From Viscum album (lineage: Eukaryota; Streptophyta; Magnoliopsida; Santalales; Viscaceae), in contig OY728136.1 of the NCBI GenBank assembly GCA_963277665.1, positions 1,977,858,576-1,977,922,575 on the forward strand: DNA of 64,000 nucleotides, given 5' to 3'. Under the pieces are notes generated by a model. The model ran no database searches, was not told the DNA's origin, and saw only the letters and a program-made list of their open reading frames with translations. Positions 34,056 to 46,674 of the stretch are shown here, piece after piece. Each line of letters begins with the position of its first letter. Positions within the stretch are counted from its first letter, which is position 1. The position numbers and the translations under genes were made by a program.

Positions 34056-35459
34056 CACTTAATGGATTCTTGGGAAAAGGAAACAAAATAAAGGTGAGCT
34101 CAAATGTTCATTAAGTATTAAGTACAGAGAAATCTATCATAAATCAATAAGCATAAGCAATATGACAAGATAAATAACTAAACACCCATGCCACTTAAAT
34201 AACTTGTCTATCATAAATATATAAGAAATAATAATTATGTAAAGGTAAATAATTTATCCCACATGTCATTTAAATATCTTGACTACATGAATAGATAATT
34301 CATAATAAATATGGCATGGTAAATAACTGAACACGTTTCATTTAAATAATAACTGAGAATGAAATGCATCCATAGATAATATCATTGTGAAAATCTCTTG
34401 GATAATAATAATAACTAAAATGAAGTCAATGCTTAATTATTGGATATCATGTTTACTAGGCACAAGATACCTTTACCATTAATACCTTTCATAAGATTAT
34501 TTAAACTACATGTAAAAACCCATTTAATGCTAACTTAACTTGATTCACCTCATGAGACTACTGATGCATCGAGGGGTTATCATTAACTGGGCCCCACTCG
34601 AGTCTTGCATGTCCATCTCATTCCTCATATATCAAATAATAAATTTAATTCATGAATTAATATGTCTTATAAACAAATATCTATATTGAATAAATAATAC
34701 AGATTTATCAATAATTCCCCAATCAATCAAACACTTTCAAAATGTAAGATCATGTGTTGAAATGGTGTACAACTTATGCAATAATCATATCCATGATACA
34801 AGAATATGGATGTTTAAGAGAGATGTAATTTTAAATTAATGATGATGATAAATAAATTAAATGGGAAATATATACACCATGGAAAATAAATTAGGCACAT
34901 AATATTAAAATATGCCTTAACGAGAGAAAATTTGAGACAAAGTCCCTTACAAAGATCATGTCATTGAAGTGAGAATTAATCAAAATAATAGATTATGTGA
35001 ATTAACTATAAATCCACATAAAAATAGTTTAAATTAAGTAAAATATAAACAAAATTCATTTCATACATAATCTTATCATGACATGATCAATGAAGTATAA
35101 GTTTAACCTAATGAATGGAAATTGAGTTAAGAAATCTCTTACCTTGTGCTTTCCTTTAGTTGAAAATGTTTTAACCTTATGTATAATGGTTTAAATAATA
35201 TTATTAATCTATTAAAAGACCATATTAATATTTATAATATCATATATGATCCTCTTATATCATCTTATCACCCATTTGTTAATAATATTTCATTATTACC
35301 CTTGTTTCGGGTGTTAACTGCTTCATTTTCCTATGCATGTTTTGTTGTGTGAGTCTCGGTTCTTATACATAGGATATAGTTTCATAATCTTAATAATGAT
35401 ATTAAGTTAATAGATATTATATTTATTCATTATATACATTTTTATAATGATTATTGAAT

Positions 35460-35840
35460 TTTGAACATAGAAAATGAATCACATCGCATCGTAGAGACGA
35501 TAGGTCATATGTACACACGAGCGATGATATCATTCTCTTAATGGTGAATGGGTAGGGAAAATGATGATATATTAATTTTATAGTATCAATATAATATAAT
35601 ATATATAATATATATTTATTATTTCCATCATTATAACCATCCAAGTAAATTGGTTATGAAAAACAAATTACACCACTGCGTAGAGACGATAAGTCATACG
35701 TACCCACGCGCGATGCTTTTATTTTTTGTAAGATAGTTAAAATATATAATATAGTTGTTTCATAATAATAATAATAATATCTCAATATATATATTATAAT
35801 ATATTTATTATTTTATTATATAAACATGTGAAGAGGAATT
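35460..35840. repeat. Diverged tandem duplication in the LTR
   Basis: GTAGAGACGATAGGTCATAT with CACGAGCGATG near 35490, and GTAGAGACGATAAGTCATAC with CACGCGCGATG near 35677: a period of about 190 bp. It lies between the minus-strand TATA box and the U5 end, so in the transcribed part of the LTR. Confidence 0.6.
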
Positions 35841-36050
35841 ATAAGAAGAAATAATTTTGGAAGAGTCGGTAAAGACGATTACCTCTTCTTCAGTGAACTT
35901 CCTTTAGGTATCTTCTTAAGGATACTAGGGTTGGTCTTTTGGAAAGAAAAAAACCTATATAACTTGGATAATATTTTTAGAATATAAATTTGTAGAGTTT
36001 TTTTGACCTATATGGCTCAAAGTGGTGTGAATAAGTGAGGGAAGGGGTTC

Positions 36051-36060
36051 CCTTTTATAA
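36051..36060 (-). promoter_or_regulatory. TATA box of the LARD-like LTR
   Basis: The minus strand reads CTTATAAAAGGG, a close TATA-box match, in the orientation predicted from PBS and PPT. The matching part of the other LTR lies beyond the CACTA 3 break, so conservation cannot be tested here. Confidence 0.6.
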
Positions 36061-37814
36061 GAGATGAGAGGGGCACTCTTGGAATTTCCCAAAATATTAA
36101 ATTAATATAAATTAATTTTCAATTAAAAATGGATAAAAAGTTATTTATTTAGAATATAATATGATTATGGGTTTAAATAACCTCATACAATAAAATTTAG
36201 ATAAGGTTTTATTTTATTTCTACTCTTATATTTTGGTTTAACCCTTATTTAATCTCTTTAACTCTTACCATGACAACAAAGATTTTTACTCTTTAAGGGT
36301 TAATATAGTTACTGTAAAATGATAAAATACATATAAATATATCATTTATGGAATTTAAAATCTTATACTAATAATTTGGTATAATTTAATATTTTTATTA
36401 ATTTTATATTATTTAATAAAATATTATTTAGTATAAAATATTCATAATGTTAATTTTAAGGACCATTCATTACTTTGACTTTAATAACATCAATATAACA
36501 CTTATAATTTGAAAAAATATATTTTATTATATCCCTAACATGTAAAGGTAATATATAAAATTAATTTATGACATTAATTATCTCAAATTATATTTATTTT
36601 AATATTATTAATATTATTTATTTGATTTTTCCATTAATTAAATAATTATTGCATCAGTGTTGTACATGCATTTAAGGTAAATATTTCTTCACTAAAAATT
36701 AAAAATAAATTACCATGATAAATATAATTGTTTTATATTTTAAAATAATATTTAAAATCTAAGATATTTTCTAGATAACACCATATTAAAAATGTTATAG
36801 TTATCAAAAACATGAATGTGACATCTTTGACTTTTCATTAAATAAAATATTATAAACATAGTAATCTCATTAAAATGGCCATAAATGGTAATATAACCAA
36901 AAACTTAATGATTATGGACGAAACTAACTCTTAAAATAAAATTTTTGTAAGTTTTAGGGTCATTTTTAGTCCTTATCATTTTATTTTTAACCTAAATTAC
37001 TCAATTTACCCTTTATCGTGGTAACAAAAATTATCAAGGTTACTATTCATATTGACAAAAAATAAAAGGAATATATTTACTAATTTGGAACACATTAATA
37101 AAAATATGGAATCTATTTTTTAAAATTCAATATTCATAAGTTATAGAAATTAATTTAAAATTAATCACGCAAAACGCAACGAAAAACAGTTTTCTTGAAA
37201 AATGCATCTTAAGCTCAAAAATGTACTTATACAAAAATAAGGTATAAGGATGATTAAAATGAAATTAATTATATTATATATAACTAAACATCACTTATGT
37301 TAATTTGAAATAAAATTACAATCATAAAGGGACTTCTAATGCAAATAAATTTGCAATTTTATAAAAATCGATATTTTTCACTATTCACTGGAAAATCCAT
37401 CAATTCAGAAAATTACCAAAAAATCACCATAAGATAATTTTAATATGATTATTTAAAAAATTATATTATTTTTATTAAATAAAATTTATAGATGTTCTAA
37501 AAATTTATTATAATAGTCACTCATAAAAAGTAAGAAAACCATTTTTGAAGAAAACATATTTTTTAAAGAATAAAATAATTTTACTAAAAATTAATCACTT
37601 GTTCACAAAGAATTAATTAAAAATGAGTTGGGTAATTATATATTTTATAATGTGGTAAATACTATTAATTATCTCCAATTTAACGACTAGGCTATAACTA
37701 TCACATAATGATATTTCATTATTCGTTTAAGTTGGGTGTTGCATACAACGTAAGTTGTCGAAGAGATTAAATTTATTTAAAAAGAGACATGCCATAAAAT
37801 ATTGGGTTTTTACA

Positions 37815-37828
37815 TTCTCCCCTCCTCC
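37815..37828 (-). other. Polypurine tract of the LARD-like element
   Basis: The minus strand reads GGAGGAGGGGAGAA directly before the LTR start TGTAAAAACCC. This is the expected primer for plus-strand cDNA synthesis. Confidence 0.75.
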
Positions 37829-38838
37829 AATAAATTAGGTCCTCTCAATTTAAAATTTCCCTTCTAATATTAATTTTTGATATTTGAAAAATTATTTTGT
37901 GGGAATATCATAAAAATGGTTGATAAAACTTCCTCTTAAAAAGAGGGAAAGGAAAATGTGAAGGCCAACACAAAACTAGGCTTCTGGATATGTGATAACT
38001 TTTTTTTCAAAATACTTTTCCTATAGTTGAGGGATTATTTTACAATCTAGATAAATCACTTGAGAAAATAAAATTACTTTATTTCTTTCCATTTCATAAG
38101 CATAATCTCATCCTTTGGTTGTGCTTCAATCTATTTTAACTTCATCTCTTACACAAGAAATGGATATTCAAGATGAATTTTTCATGTTTGAAGCACTTTA
38201 ATGAATCACATGACCCGTAATTCATTCCTTTTTACTTTTTACTAAAACCAAAATGGTTAGTACATATTATCAACAAACAATAATATCCAAAGTTCAACTT
38301 AATTCATTACATAAGTAGTTAATCTTAAGACTCATCCAAAATATGTCTATACAAATTCAAAGACCAAAATTTAGAAGGAAGATAACTAAATTTCCAAAAT
38401 AAACTTAACATTATATTCCCCAAAGAACATAATGTAACTCTTAATGTCACATACTAGATAATATAAATACCTTAATCACCTTAAAACCTTAATGAAAAGA
38501 TGCATTCTTCCAAAAATAAAATCTCAGGTTGTTGAATATATTCCTTAAATCCAAACATATAGTAGACTCCATAAACCATAAAATTACTAACCAATTACAT
38601 GGTCACCCATATTATCCCATAATCATTTCTTTATTAGTGGGCACATATTTAGGGTTACCTTCCCCAAACCATGTCTTTTACAAAAGATCAAATTGCAATA
38701 GAATCACTTCTCTTGGTTATTGGTATTATTCATCACATGCTTCTAAATTCCTTAAAGAATAAGTACTATAGTACAATCCCACTATATCTCATGATTCTTA
38801 TAACCAGATAAAATACTTTAATGGCGTAATTCTTGAAT
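37829..38838 (-). other. Internal region of the LARD-like element, part 1; no gene seen
   Basis: About 1 kb of AT-rich DNA next to the polypurine tract. A 77-codon plus-strand frame at 38529-38762 shows no domain I recognise and lies antisense to the element. I do not call a gene. Confidence 0.5.
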
Positions 38839-38884
38839 TGCTATAAAAAAAAATAGGGTGATTAAAAGGGTTTTTTTCTTTTAG

Positions 38885-39200
38885 CAGGGGTTATAACCCT
38901 CTCTAAACACTTTTGTGGTGATTTCCCTTAATCACCGCTAAAGTGGTTGCCTACTCTGATTAGAGGCGGTTCTAGGAAAGTGCTGGTAAAATGAGCATGT
39001 ATTTAGTGGTGATTAGATTAGAAGGGGTTTTAACCCCCTCTAATTTCATCCTAAATACACCGTAAACATGCCAATTAGGGGAGGTTCTAACCACCCCTAA
39101 TTTAATTATCAGTTTAGGGATGGTTGAACCGCCCCTAATAGACTTCTAAATTCCAATTTTAGGGGTAGTTTTAGTATAATCGCCCCTAAACTACCCCTTT
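38885..39200. repeat. Left subterminal hairpin repeats of element 2
   Basis: Repeated inverted motifs such as GGGGTTTTAACCCCCTCTAA and GGGGAGGTTCTAACCACCCC. Each unit can fold on itself. Confidence 0.75.
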
Positions 39201-39214
39201 TTTATTTTTTTTAT

Positions 39215-39500
39215 TCCCCCGGTGGATAACCCCCGGAATGCCATGGACAACCCCAGACACCCCACACCTCACCTGGACAACCCACCCTGACCCCCCTGAA
39301 CAACCCCCCGTATGTCCTATACCCTACTTAGACAACCCACTTGACCCCCTACACAACCAACCCCTAGACGCCCCGACACCCCCGGACAACCCTACCCCCA
39401 AACGCCCCTCAACAACCCTCCCGACACACCCCAGATGCCCTGACACACCCCTGGACCCCAACCCTCCCCAGGCCTAGGCACACCCACGGACAACTCTCAA
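39215..39500. repeat. C-rich minisatellite in element 2
   Basis: Irregular units around CCTGGACAACCCNCCCTGAC. A proline-rich frame (39238-39477) is a by-product of the composition. The motif resembles the C-rich blocks in CACTA 3. Confidence 0.7.
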
Positions 39501-39609
39501 CGGGCCTACCCCTAGTGCGCTTGTCACCAACGCTTAAGGGGTAAAAATACCCCTCACTGGGAATCAAACAACGAACCAGCTAGAACCCTACGAACACATC
39601 AACCACTCC

Positions 39610-40790
39610 GGATAAAGATGTTTTGTTTAATATATACAATAAAGTATATTTATTTAGATACATAAATTTTGGATTATATATATATTTGTATATATATTTG
39701 TGTATAGAAATATAAATAATATAGTATATTTGTGTATATATAATATATTTGTATATAATATATAATATATTTGTGTATAATATTTATTTATAATATATAT
39801 TTATGTATAATATATATATATATATTACATATGTTTATATAAAATATATATATAAATAATTATATTTACAAATATAAATATGTATTTATACATATATTTA
39901 TAAATACATTTATATTTGTGTGTGTGTATTTATTTATTTATATAATATTTATAGATATAATATAATTATAATATATATATATATAATTATTTTTATATGC
40001 ATATATGTGTGTGTTTGGTGTAACAATAATATTATTAATTATTATTATTACAACTATTTTTTAAACTATATATGTTGATTTTATAAATACTATACATTTA
40101 TATATTTTATGATTTATATTATACATTTATATTATATATTTATGTATGTAATTATATATGTTTATATTATATCATGTATACACACATATATATACACACG
40201 AAGTTAAATACATTCATATAATTGAAAATATATATAATATAATTAAATGATATATATATTTGCTAAATTAATTTATAATTAATATGGTATAGTATAATAT
40301 ATATAAAATAATTATATAATATATTTAAATTTATATATAATAAAATATTTATAATATATATATATATATATATAATTTTGTCTATATTATATATATTTGT
40401 ATACATAATATAATATAAATGTATTTATACATAAATATACAATAAAAATGTATTTAATATAATATATGTATAATATAAATCACAGTATAAATGTATAGTA
40501 TTTATAAAACCATATATAAATTTTATATATTTGAATAAATATATTTATAATTACATTTATATCATGTATACCAATATTTATATATGTATACATTTTTGTT
40601 TATATGTATAAGTATTTATTTAAAGTATTTATATAATGTCTTTATATATATGTGTGTGTGTGTCTATGTGTGTTTATAATGCATTTAAATACATTTATAT
40701 AATGTGTTTATGTAATATATATATATATAGGCATTCACACACATGCATATATATGTAAAATTTGAATTTATATGACATTTATTTTAAAAA
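39610..40790. repeat. Long AT microsatellite region
   Basis: Over 1.1 kb of TATATA, ATTTAT and TGTGTG runs with no coding signal. Confidence 0.85.
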
Positions 40791-40799
40791 TTAAATAAA

Positions 40800-41080
40800 A
40801 AATGTATAGGGGTTTAAAAAAAACCACTCTAATCAAATGGATTAGTGGTGGTTCATGAACCCCCTCTAATTTCTTAAATTAGATGGGGTTGAAAACCCTA
40901 TTTAATATCATAAATTAGAGGGGATTCAAAACCCCTTCTAATGTCATAAATTAGAGGGGGTTCACAGCCCCATCTAATTTCTTAAATTAGAGAGAATTCA
41001 AAACCCCCTTTAATGTCATACATTATAGGGGGTTCAAAACCCCCTATAATCTAAGGGATTAGCAGTAGTTCATGAACCCC
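40800..41080. repeat. Right subterminal hairpin repeats of element 2
   Basis: Six to seven units of AAATTAGAGGGGGTTCA and their inverse AACCCCCTCTAATTT, matching the left array in kind. Confidence 0.78.
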
Positions 41081-41352
41081 CACTATTTTTATTTAAAAAA
41101 AGTCCATTATATATATATATATTATAATATCTAAACAAATATATATATATATACACATATATACATATATATACTGACTCTACAATCCAACCGAACATAT
41201 AGCGCCACTAATTATTAAATTACCAGTGATTTTGACATAACTGCCTCTAAAATCAAACCAAATATTAAAAAAACAATGCTAAAAATTTTAGAAGGGTTTG
41301 TGCATAACCTCCTATAAAAAACCAATGTTAATCTACTAATTTTTTGTAGTAA

Positions 41353-42200
41353 ATATAAATACACAAACACTTTAATCATTCCACTTCATTCTTAAACCAT
41401 TAAATTTGCTTAATAACTCCTTCCTTTTATATATCATTTGTAGTATCTTCATGATCAGTAGTATAACCATTACTCATACAACCTTTTTTATTCTATTTAT
41501 GATTTTTCCCTCACAGGACATCGATTTACTTTTCACATTTAAAACATTCAACCGTTGATAATACCTTAGGGAGACCATTATTATCATCCTATTTCCTTAA
41601 CTAAACTTTTCATTTTTTTTTCTTGGATATTACTTGCTTTGTTCCATTATTTTCCACACACAAAACATCTTTCAGTTCCTCTAAGACATCCACATGGGTG
41701 TTTCTTCTCACATTCTCAACATATAGGAAATTGAATCTTCTTTCCTCTATGATCTTCACCACTCGAGATCTCTGTGAACTCTATCCTTCTCTTATTTAGT
41801 GAGTTTAAGAGTTGGTTAAGGTGAAAGTTGTTAATCATATATTATGATCACAATATCTTTCACCCCAGTCATTATCTCATTTGGTTGTTCATGAACATAT
41901 TATCTATTTTATTCTATATTAACCCAGTTCCTTTTAGTTCCATCCGTTGACTAAAAACAAAAAGCACAGTGTGAGCAACACTAATCATACATAGTCATGA
42001 AGAATCATTTATAGGATATCTAAATCATGATGCCTTATTCTTAATCTATGATTCCATTAGTTTAACCTAATATTTCCATGTTCATTACCAAATCTATAGT
42101 ATGTTATCATATACTTAGACTTATCCTAAAAGTCATTCACAGGGTTATATTCCATAAACTATGTTTTCCTAAATCTAGTTCTCAAGGTTTCTATTAATCT
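41353..42200 (-). other. Internal region of the LARD-like element, part 2; no gene seen
   Basis: This is where gag would start in an autonomous relative, next to the PBS. I see only short frames and no zinc knuckle or capsid motif. Confidence 0.5.
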
Positions 42201-42214
42201 TTTTCTGATATCAA
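42201..42214 (-). other. Primer-binding site of the LARD-like element
   Basis: The minus strand reads TTGATATCAGAAAA, a changed form of TTGGTATCAGAGC, one base from the LTR edge at 42216. Confidence 0.65.
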
Positions 42215-42215
42215 C

Positions 42216-42905
42216 CGTAAAGACCTAGACTCTAGTAGCCTGGAGTTGGTGCCTTACTTCATTACATTGACATAAGATATAAGGAATTGCATCCCGATGG
42301 ACCTAATAGTTTAGTAGTCTTGGTAAAATAGATACATACTTGAATTTCACATACATTTGAAAACAAAAATTACAACATAATTTTTTTGAGAATGATATTA
42401 TTCCCTCTATCATATCCTTGAGGAAATGGAAAACATGCAATTTAAATAACTTAATTGTATGAATAGATAAGGAATAATTAATATGTCAAGGTAAATAACT
42501 GAACACATGTCATTTGAATAATAATTGATAATTAAATGCATCCATGAATAATATCATTGTGAAAAATATCATGGATAATAATAATAACTAAAATTAAGGC
42601 AATGCTTAATTATCGGACATCATGTTTCCCAAAAACATGATACCTTTACTATTAAGACCTTTCACAATATAGTTTAAACTATAAGTCAAAACCCATTTAA
42701 TATTGGCTTAACTTTATTTGCCTCATGAGACTATCGATGCATCATAGGGTTATCATTAACCAGCCCTCACCCATACCTTTCTTGTCCAAAAAATTCCTCA
42801 TATATAGAATAATTGATTTAATTTAGGAATTAATATGCCTTATAAACAAATATCTATATTGAATAAAGAATAAAAAATTTATCAATAATTCTCCATTCAA
42901 TCAAA
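42216..42905 (-). repeat. 5' LTR of the LARD-like element, left part
   Basis: It begins CGTAAAGACC (TGTAAAGACT in the other LTR) and aligns in pieces with 31505-31735 and 34190-34745. It is interrupted after TCAAA by CACTACTAG. The uninterrupted partner continues CACTTTC at about 34737, close to the insertion point. Confidence 0.8.
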
Positions 42906-42919
42906 CACTACTAGAAATT

Positions 42920-43190
42920 TAGGCTATAGCCACAGTTTGGAACCGTGGCTATAGGTTATAGCCACGGTTCATTGAACCATGGATGGTATTGTTGTGGCTA
43001 TAGGGAAAACCCTATAGCCACGATTTCAATCCGTGGCTATAGACCTATAGCCACGGTTTGAACTATGGAAATAGCTCTATATCAATGCCAATACCAGCCA
43101 AGGTTCATTAAACCATGGCTATAGGGCTTTATCCACGGTTCAAATCATGGTTATAGGGCTATAGCCATGGTTTGAAACCATGGATATAGT
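42920..43190. repeat. Subterminal hairpin repeats of CACTA 3
   Basis: About ten units of CTATAGCCACGGTTTGAACC with inverse CCGTGGCTATAG, forming back-to-back hairpins. The sequence differs from the repeats of CACTA 1 and element 2, so this is a different family. Confidence 0.85.
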
Positions 43191-43209
43191 CCTTCCCATT
43201 TCATAAAAA

Positions 43210-43990
43210 TACCCCCCCCCTAGACAGACCCCCTACCCCCTTGCACTCCCCCCCCCTCCTGGACGGATCCCCCCCCCCCCGCACCCCCCCCCCCTACAAA
43301 CCCCCCTTTCCCCCTACAGGCCCCCTTGCACCCTAGATAGACCCCCTCACACCCTGGATAGACCCCCCCCCCCCCCAGACAGACCCCCCCTGCACCCAGG
43401 ATAGACCCCCCTACACCCCTAGAAAGACCCCCTTCCACCCCTGGACACACACCCCTTTCACCCCTGTAGACCCCCCTTGCACCCCTGGACAGACCCCCCT
43501 TGCACCCTGGATTGCACCCTGGACAAACCCCCCTTGCACCCCTAGACAGACCCCCCTTGCACCCTGGACAAACCCCCTTGCACCTATGGACAGACCCCCC
43601 TTGTATCCTAGATTGCACCCTGGACAAACCCCCTTGCATCCTGGATTGCACCCTAGACAGACCCCCCTTGCACCCTGGAAAAACCCCCCTTGCACCCCTA
43701 GACAAACCCCCTTGCACCCCCGCAGACCCCCCTTGCACTCCTGGATAGACCCCCTTGCACCCAGGACAGACCCCCCCCCCTTTCACCCCTGTAGACCTCC
43801 TTGTACCCCTGGACAGACCCCCCTGCCCCTCCCCCTGCACACCCCTCCCCTGCAGACCCCCCATACACCCCTGAACAGACCCCCCCCCCCATCCTTGGGC
43901 AGACCCCCCCTTGCACACCCCCACTGCAAACCCCCTTACACCCCCCCCCCTCCTGGACAGCCCCCCCCCCCCATCCTAGACACCCCCTCC
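43210..43990. repeat. C-rich minisatellite block 1 of CACTA 3
   Basis: Roughly 35 irregular units near GGACAGACCCCCCTTGCACC (about 20-22 bp) with C runs of 5-14. Long frames on both strands (Gly-rich on the minus, Pro-rich on the plus) come from the unit and are not genes. Confidence 0.9.
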
Positions 43991-44699
43991 TGAAATACAA
44001 CCCTATAAAATATAGGGAGACCCCTAAAATACATGTTCCAATGATATAAAAAAAAATCACAGGTCAAATTTAATACATCATTGACTGGTTAAACAAAGTA
44101 CATAATCAAGTTTTCAAAAACATGTATCCAAAGTGATATTCAGTACAAGTAAAAGAAACTAATAATTGAGATAGAATAAAATGATCCACTATTCCAAAAT
44201 ATGCCATAGATTTTGTGTTCCATGATGCTGTATTTCTCCAAAATCCAGTTATGGAAAACCCTGTAACCTAGTATCCAGGATCAAAACCCTGCATTTTATC
44301 CAAGTGAAAATTATCTTACAAGTCAAGAAATTTAATCTAGAGTTTAACAAAGATACATTAATACTCAAAACAATATACATTCATAACATATGTTTCAGTG
44401 TGAAAATAAAGGTAGTGGATGTGTCAATGTTATTTAATTATTTGAAACTTCAAATTTCAAAGAAAATTAGAATATTGTAATGAAGATACACACTAGAGGA
44501 AGACATGTCAGAAAGTTCAGCTTGTTGATTTTCAATGCTTGAAAATCCAACCTGGTTTGTACCTCATTTTCTTAGGCAAAACTTTCTTGAAGTTTGATCT
44601 CATTTATGTCATATGTCATAAATATTACCTTGAATGTATTTTTTCACATGTTTGATGTTGGTTGAATATATTGAAATCCAATTATGGAACACACACCAT
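43991..44699. other. Unique spacer in CACTA 3; no gene seen
   Basis: About 700 bp of ordinary AT-rich DNA between two C-rich blocks, without domains or clear repeats. Confidence 0.55.
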
Positions 44700-44815
44700 A
44701 CAGACCCCCCTTGCACCCCCCCCCCCTGCAGACCCCCTTGCACCCCCACTCCTGGACAGACCCCCTCCCCTCCCACCTGGATAGACCCCCCCCCCACCAC
44801 CCTGGACAAACCCCC
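44700..44815. repeat. C-rich minisatellite block 2 of CACTA 3, left of the Athila insertion
   Basis: The same unit type as block 1. Its last five bases (44811-44815, CCCCC) are the target duplication of the Athila element, and the block resumes at 55944. Confidence 0.88.
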
Positions 44816-46543
44816 TGATTAGCCACTAAATGAGGATAATATTCATTGGTAATATATATAATATTCATGTTCTTTATTATTCATAAACACCATTTTAGTG
44901 CATTTTACACTTTGAACATCATTTCACATTATGATTGTAATACCTTCTTAAAATGCACTATTATGTGGTACTTTTTTGAATATCATTTAAAGTAAAAAAT
45001 GATTCATCTGATTATACATATTTTAATTTGATAATTGATCTAAACTCCAATATTAACATGTTTCATTCAGGGATCAATGGAGAATTCATGGAGGATGATA
45101 GAGATATTTGGCAATGAAAGGAAGCAATTCTGGAGAAGGCAGATTGGACATCAGCCCACTGATGAGACTGTGGGGCCCAACATACAGGCTCCATTAATCC
45201 AAAATTTAGTTATATGCTAGAAGACATGTATAGGAACAAATAACTCTTCAGTAGTTAATGCTGATTCGGCCTCCATGGTGGTCATTTAGGCGGCCCAAGT
45301 TAGAGATACAATTCTGGGCCAGATTCTGCGGCCCAGAAAAACAGTCCACTAATTTGATCATATCTCCGAATACACAACTCCAAATGGTCCCAAATTTTAC
45401 AGGAGGTTAGAAGACATCCGGTGATCCATTTTCTTCTTCTATGGCCCACTCTGATTCGGCCTTCTATAAGGTCTTACAGACGCGTCTGTTCGGTGGATGA
45501 AAACTGGCTGCCACCTCGGGTCAAACGTGGAAAAGTCCAAAATTCCACAAGATTTCCACCACCTATAGCCTACCAAAATTAATTAAGATGCTTTGTACTG
45601 TTGGTGGCTCGACCCAAGGCTCCCAAAATTCCTATTTAAGGCAGTGTTGGTGAAGGATTTTAGAATCTTGGATGCTTTGTTCAATTGTAATGTTATGCTG
45701 CATTTTTGTTGCCTCAAATTTGTCTTTCACATGTAAGTTGTTCAATTTAGTTTCTTAAAAAAAGTTCTTCTTATACTCTTATTCTGTTGTTATTCATATC
45801 ACTTTGATACCGTTGGATCAAGGTGTGAATTTATTCACACCAACCCTTGTGAAATTATTCACACAACGGTGGAGTGATCATTTTATTTTTGTTGTTTTCT
45901 TTACTTCTCCATTTCCTCCCTCATGAGTCTACTTTCCGCTTCCATTGAAACCATGGGATCAATGGAGGGATAACCCACTTATGGGTTGATCCAAGGGAGT
46001 AGAAAGGGGCTGTATTGGATGTTATTTATCACCTAATTAATGTATAATCACTTCTTTAATTGGGATTTTTATTTGATGATTTTTAAACTCCATCGTCCTT
46101 GTTGAATTTAAGGCCACACACTTCAAGTACTAATACGATCCTTTGCCTTGAAGTGCTCAAAACTTTGATCCTTCAAGTGTATAGGTGATTATTATTAGAG
46201 GGTGTAGGCATTAAACCAGTAAGTGATGATGTTGTTTTATCTCCTTAAATGAACCCATCTCAAATTTAAGAAATTGAAATCATTAAAAAGAAAATACGTC
46301 CAATCCACCCTGAGCGATAACCTAGGATCAAATCATTCTTTTAAATTGAATCCACTTAAATATTTTAGATATCTTTAAAACCCATCCAAAATAAATCCAA
46401 GTTGGCCACTTCATAGCCAAAAATCCATTTCTTAGGTTGTGTATCTTAGGTATCTTCTTAGGTCTCTGTGGAATCGACAACCCAAGCTACACTACAAGGA
46501 CCGTTCTACCCTTTTTCTCTTGGGTAAATTTGGGAGTGAACCA
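44816..46543 (+). repeat. 5' LTR of the Athila element
   Basis: Edges TGATTAGCC and GTGAACCA. A TATA-like TATTTAAG is at 45633-45640 (same place in the 3' LTR at 55028-55035, and in the minus-strand relative at 59185-59192), so the promoter site is conserved in the family. A 90-codon frame at the LTR/PBS junction is not a gene. Confidence 0.92.
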
Positions 46544-46548
46544 AATTT

Positions 46549-46568
46549 TGGTGCCATTTCCAGGGACC
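46549..46568 (+). other. Primer-binding site of the Athila element
   Basis: TGGTGCCATTTCCAGGGACC, five bases after the LTR. It is a variant of the Athila PBS TGGCGCCGTTGCCGGGGA, usually attributed to tRNA-Asp. The relative on the minus strand has TGGTGCCATTGTCGGGGACC. Confidence 0.85.
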
Positions 46569-46674
46569 AAGTAAGTACCTTAGATCCAAAAAAAACCTTC
46601 TTTCCTCACCTCCATTCTTCTACTCTCACCCAAGATCTCTTATCTTGTCCCTTTCTCGCTTTTTTTTTTGGCGC

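Larger units (their letters stand above)
31505..37814 (-). repeat. 3' LTR of the LARD-like element, with an insertion
   Basis: The edges are TGTAAAGACTC (left) and GTTTTTACA (right). Removing the AT-rich insertion (about 31740-34055) leaves about 4 kb. A minus-strand TATA box (TTATAAAAGG, 36051-36060) separates a U3 of about 1.75 kb from the rest. Non-coding; the small frames inside are unsupported. Confidence 0.75.
38839..41352. mobile_element. CACTA-like non-autonomous element 2
   Basis: The ends are decayed forms of CACTACAAAAAA: TGCTATAAAAAA on the left and the inverse TTTTTTGTAGTA on the right. Both ends have subterminal hairpin repeats built on TTAGAGGGGGTT..AACCCCCTCTAA (left 38885-39200, right 40800-41080). 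Between them are a C-rich block (39215-39500) and AT microsatellite (39610-40790), and no transposase. Removing it joins two parts of the LARD-like interior. The target duplication is not clear. Confidence 0.65.
31505..42905 (-). mobile_element. Minus-strand LTR element with very long LTRs (LARD-like), to the CACTA 3 break
   Basis: The left LTR (3' LTR) spans 31505-37814. The right LTR (5' LTR) starts at 42216 and is cut by CACTA 3 at 42906. Matching stretches: 31505-31735 with 42216-42425, and about 34190-34745 with 42430-42905. A polypurine tract (37815-37828) and a tRNA-Met-like PBS (42201-42214) both fit minus orientation. Without the nested CACTA 2 the internal region is only about 1.9 kb and shows no gag or pol domain. 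Long LTRs plus a short non-coding centre is the pattern of large retrotransposon derivatives, moved by a related autonomous element. Confidence 0.75.

Noticed and set aside
39238..39477. Proline-rich 79-codon frame
   Set aside because: It is due to the C-rich minisatellite of element 2; no start context or domain.
43220..43993. Long Gly-rich (minus) and Pro-rich (plus) open frames
   Set aside because: They are translations of a 20-22-bp C-rich minisatellite; open in several frames at once and without any domain. The same applies to 55834-56525 and 57404-57863.
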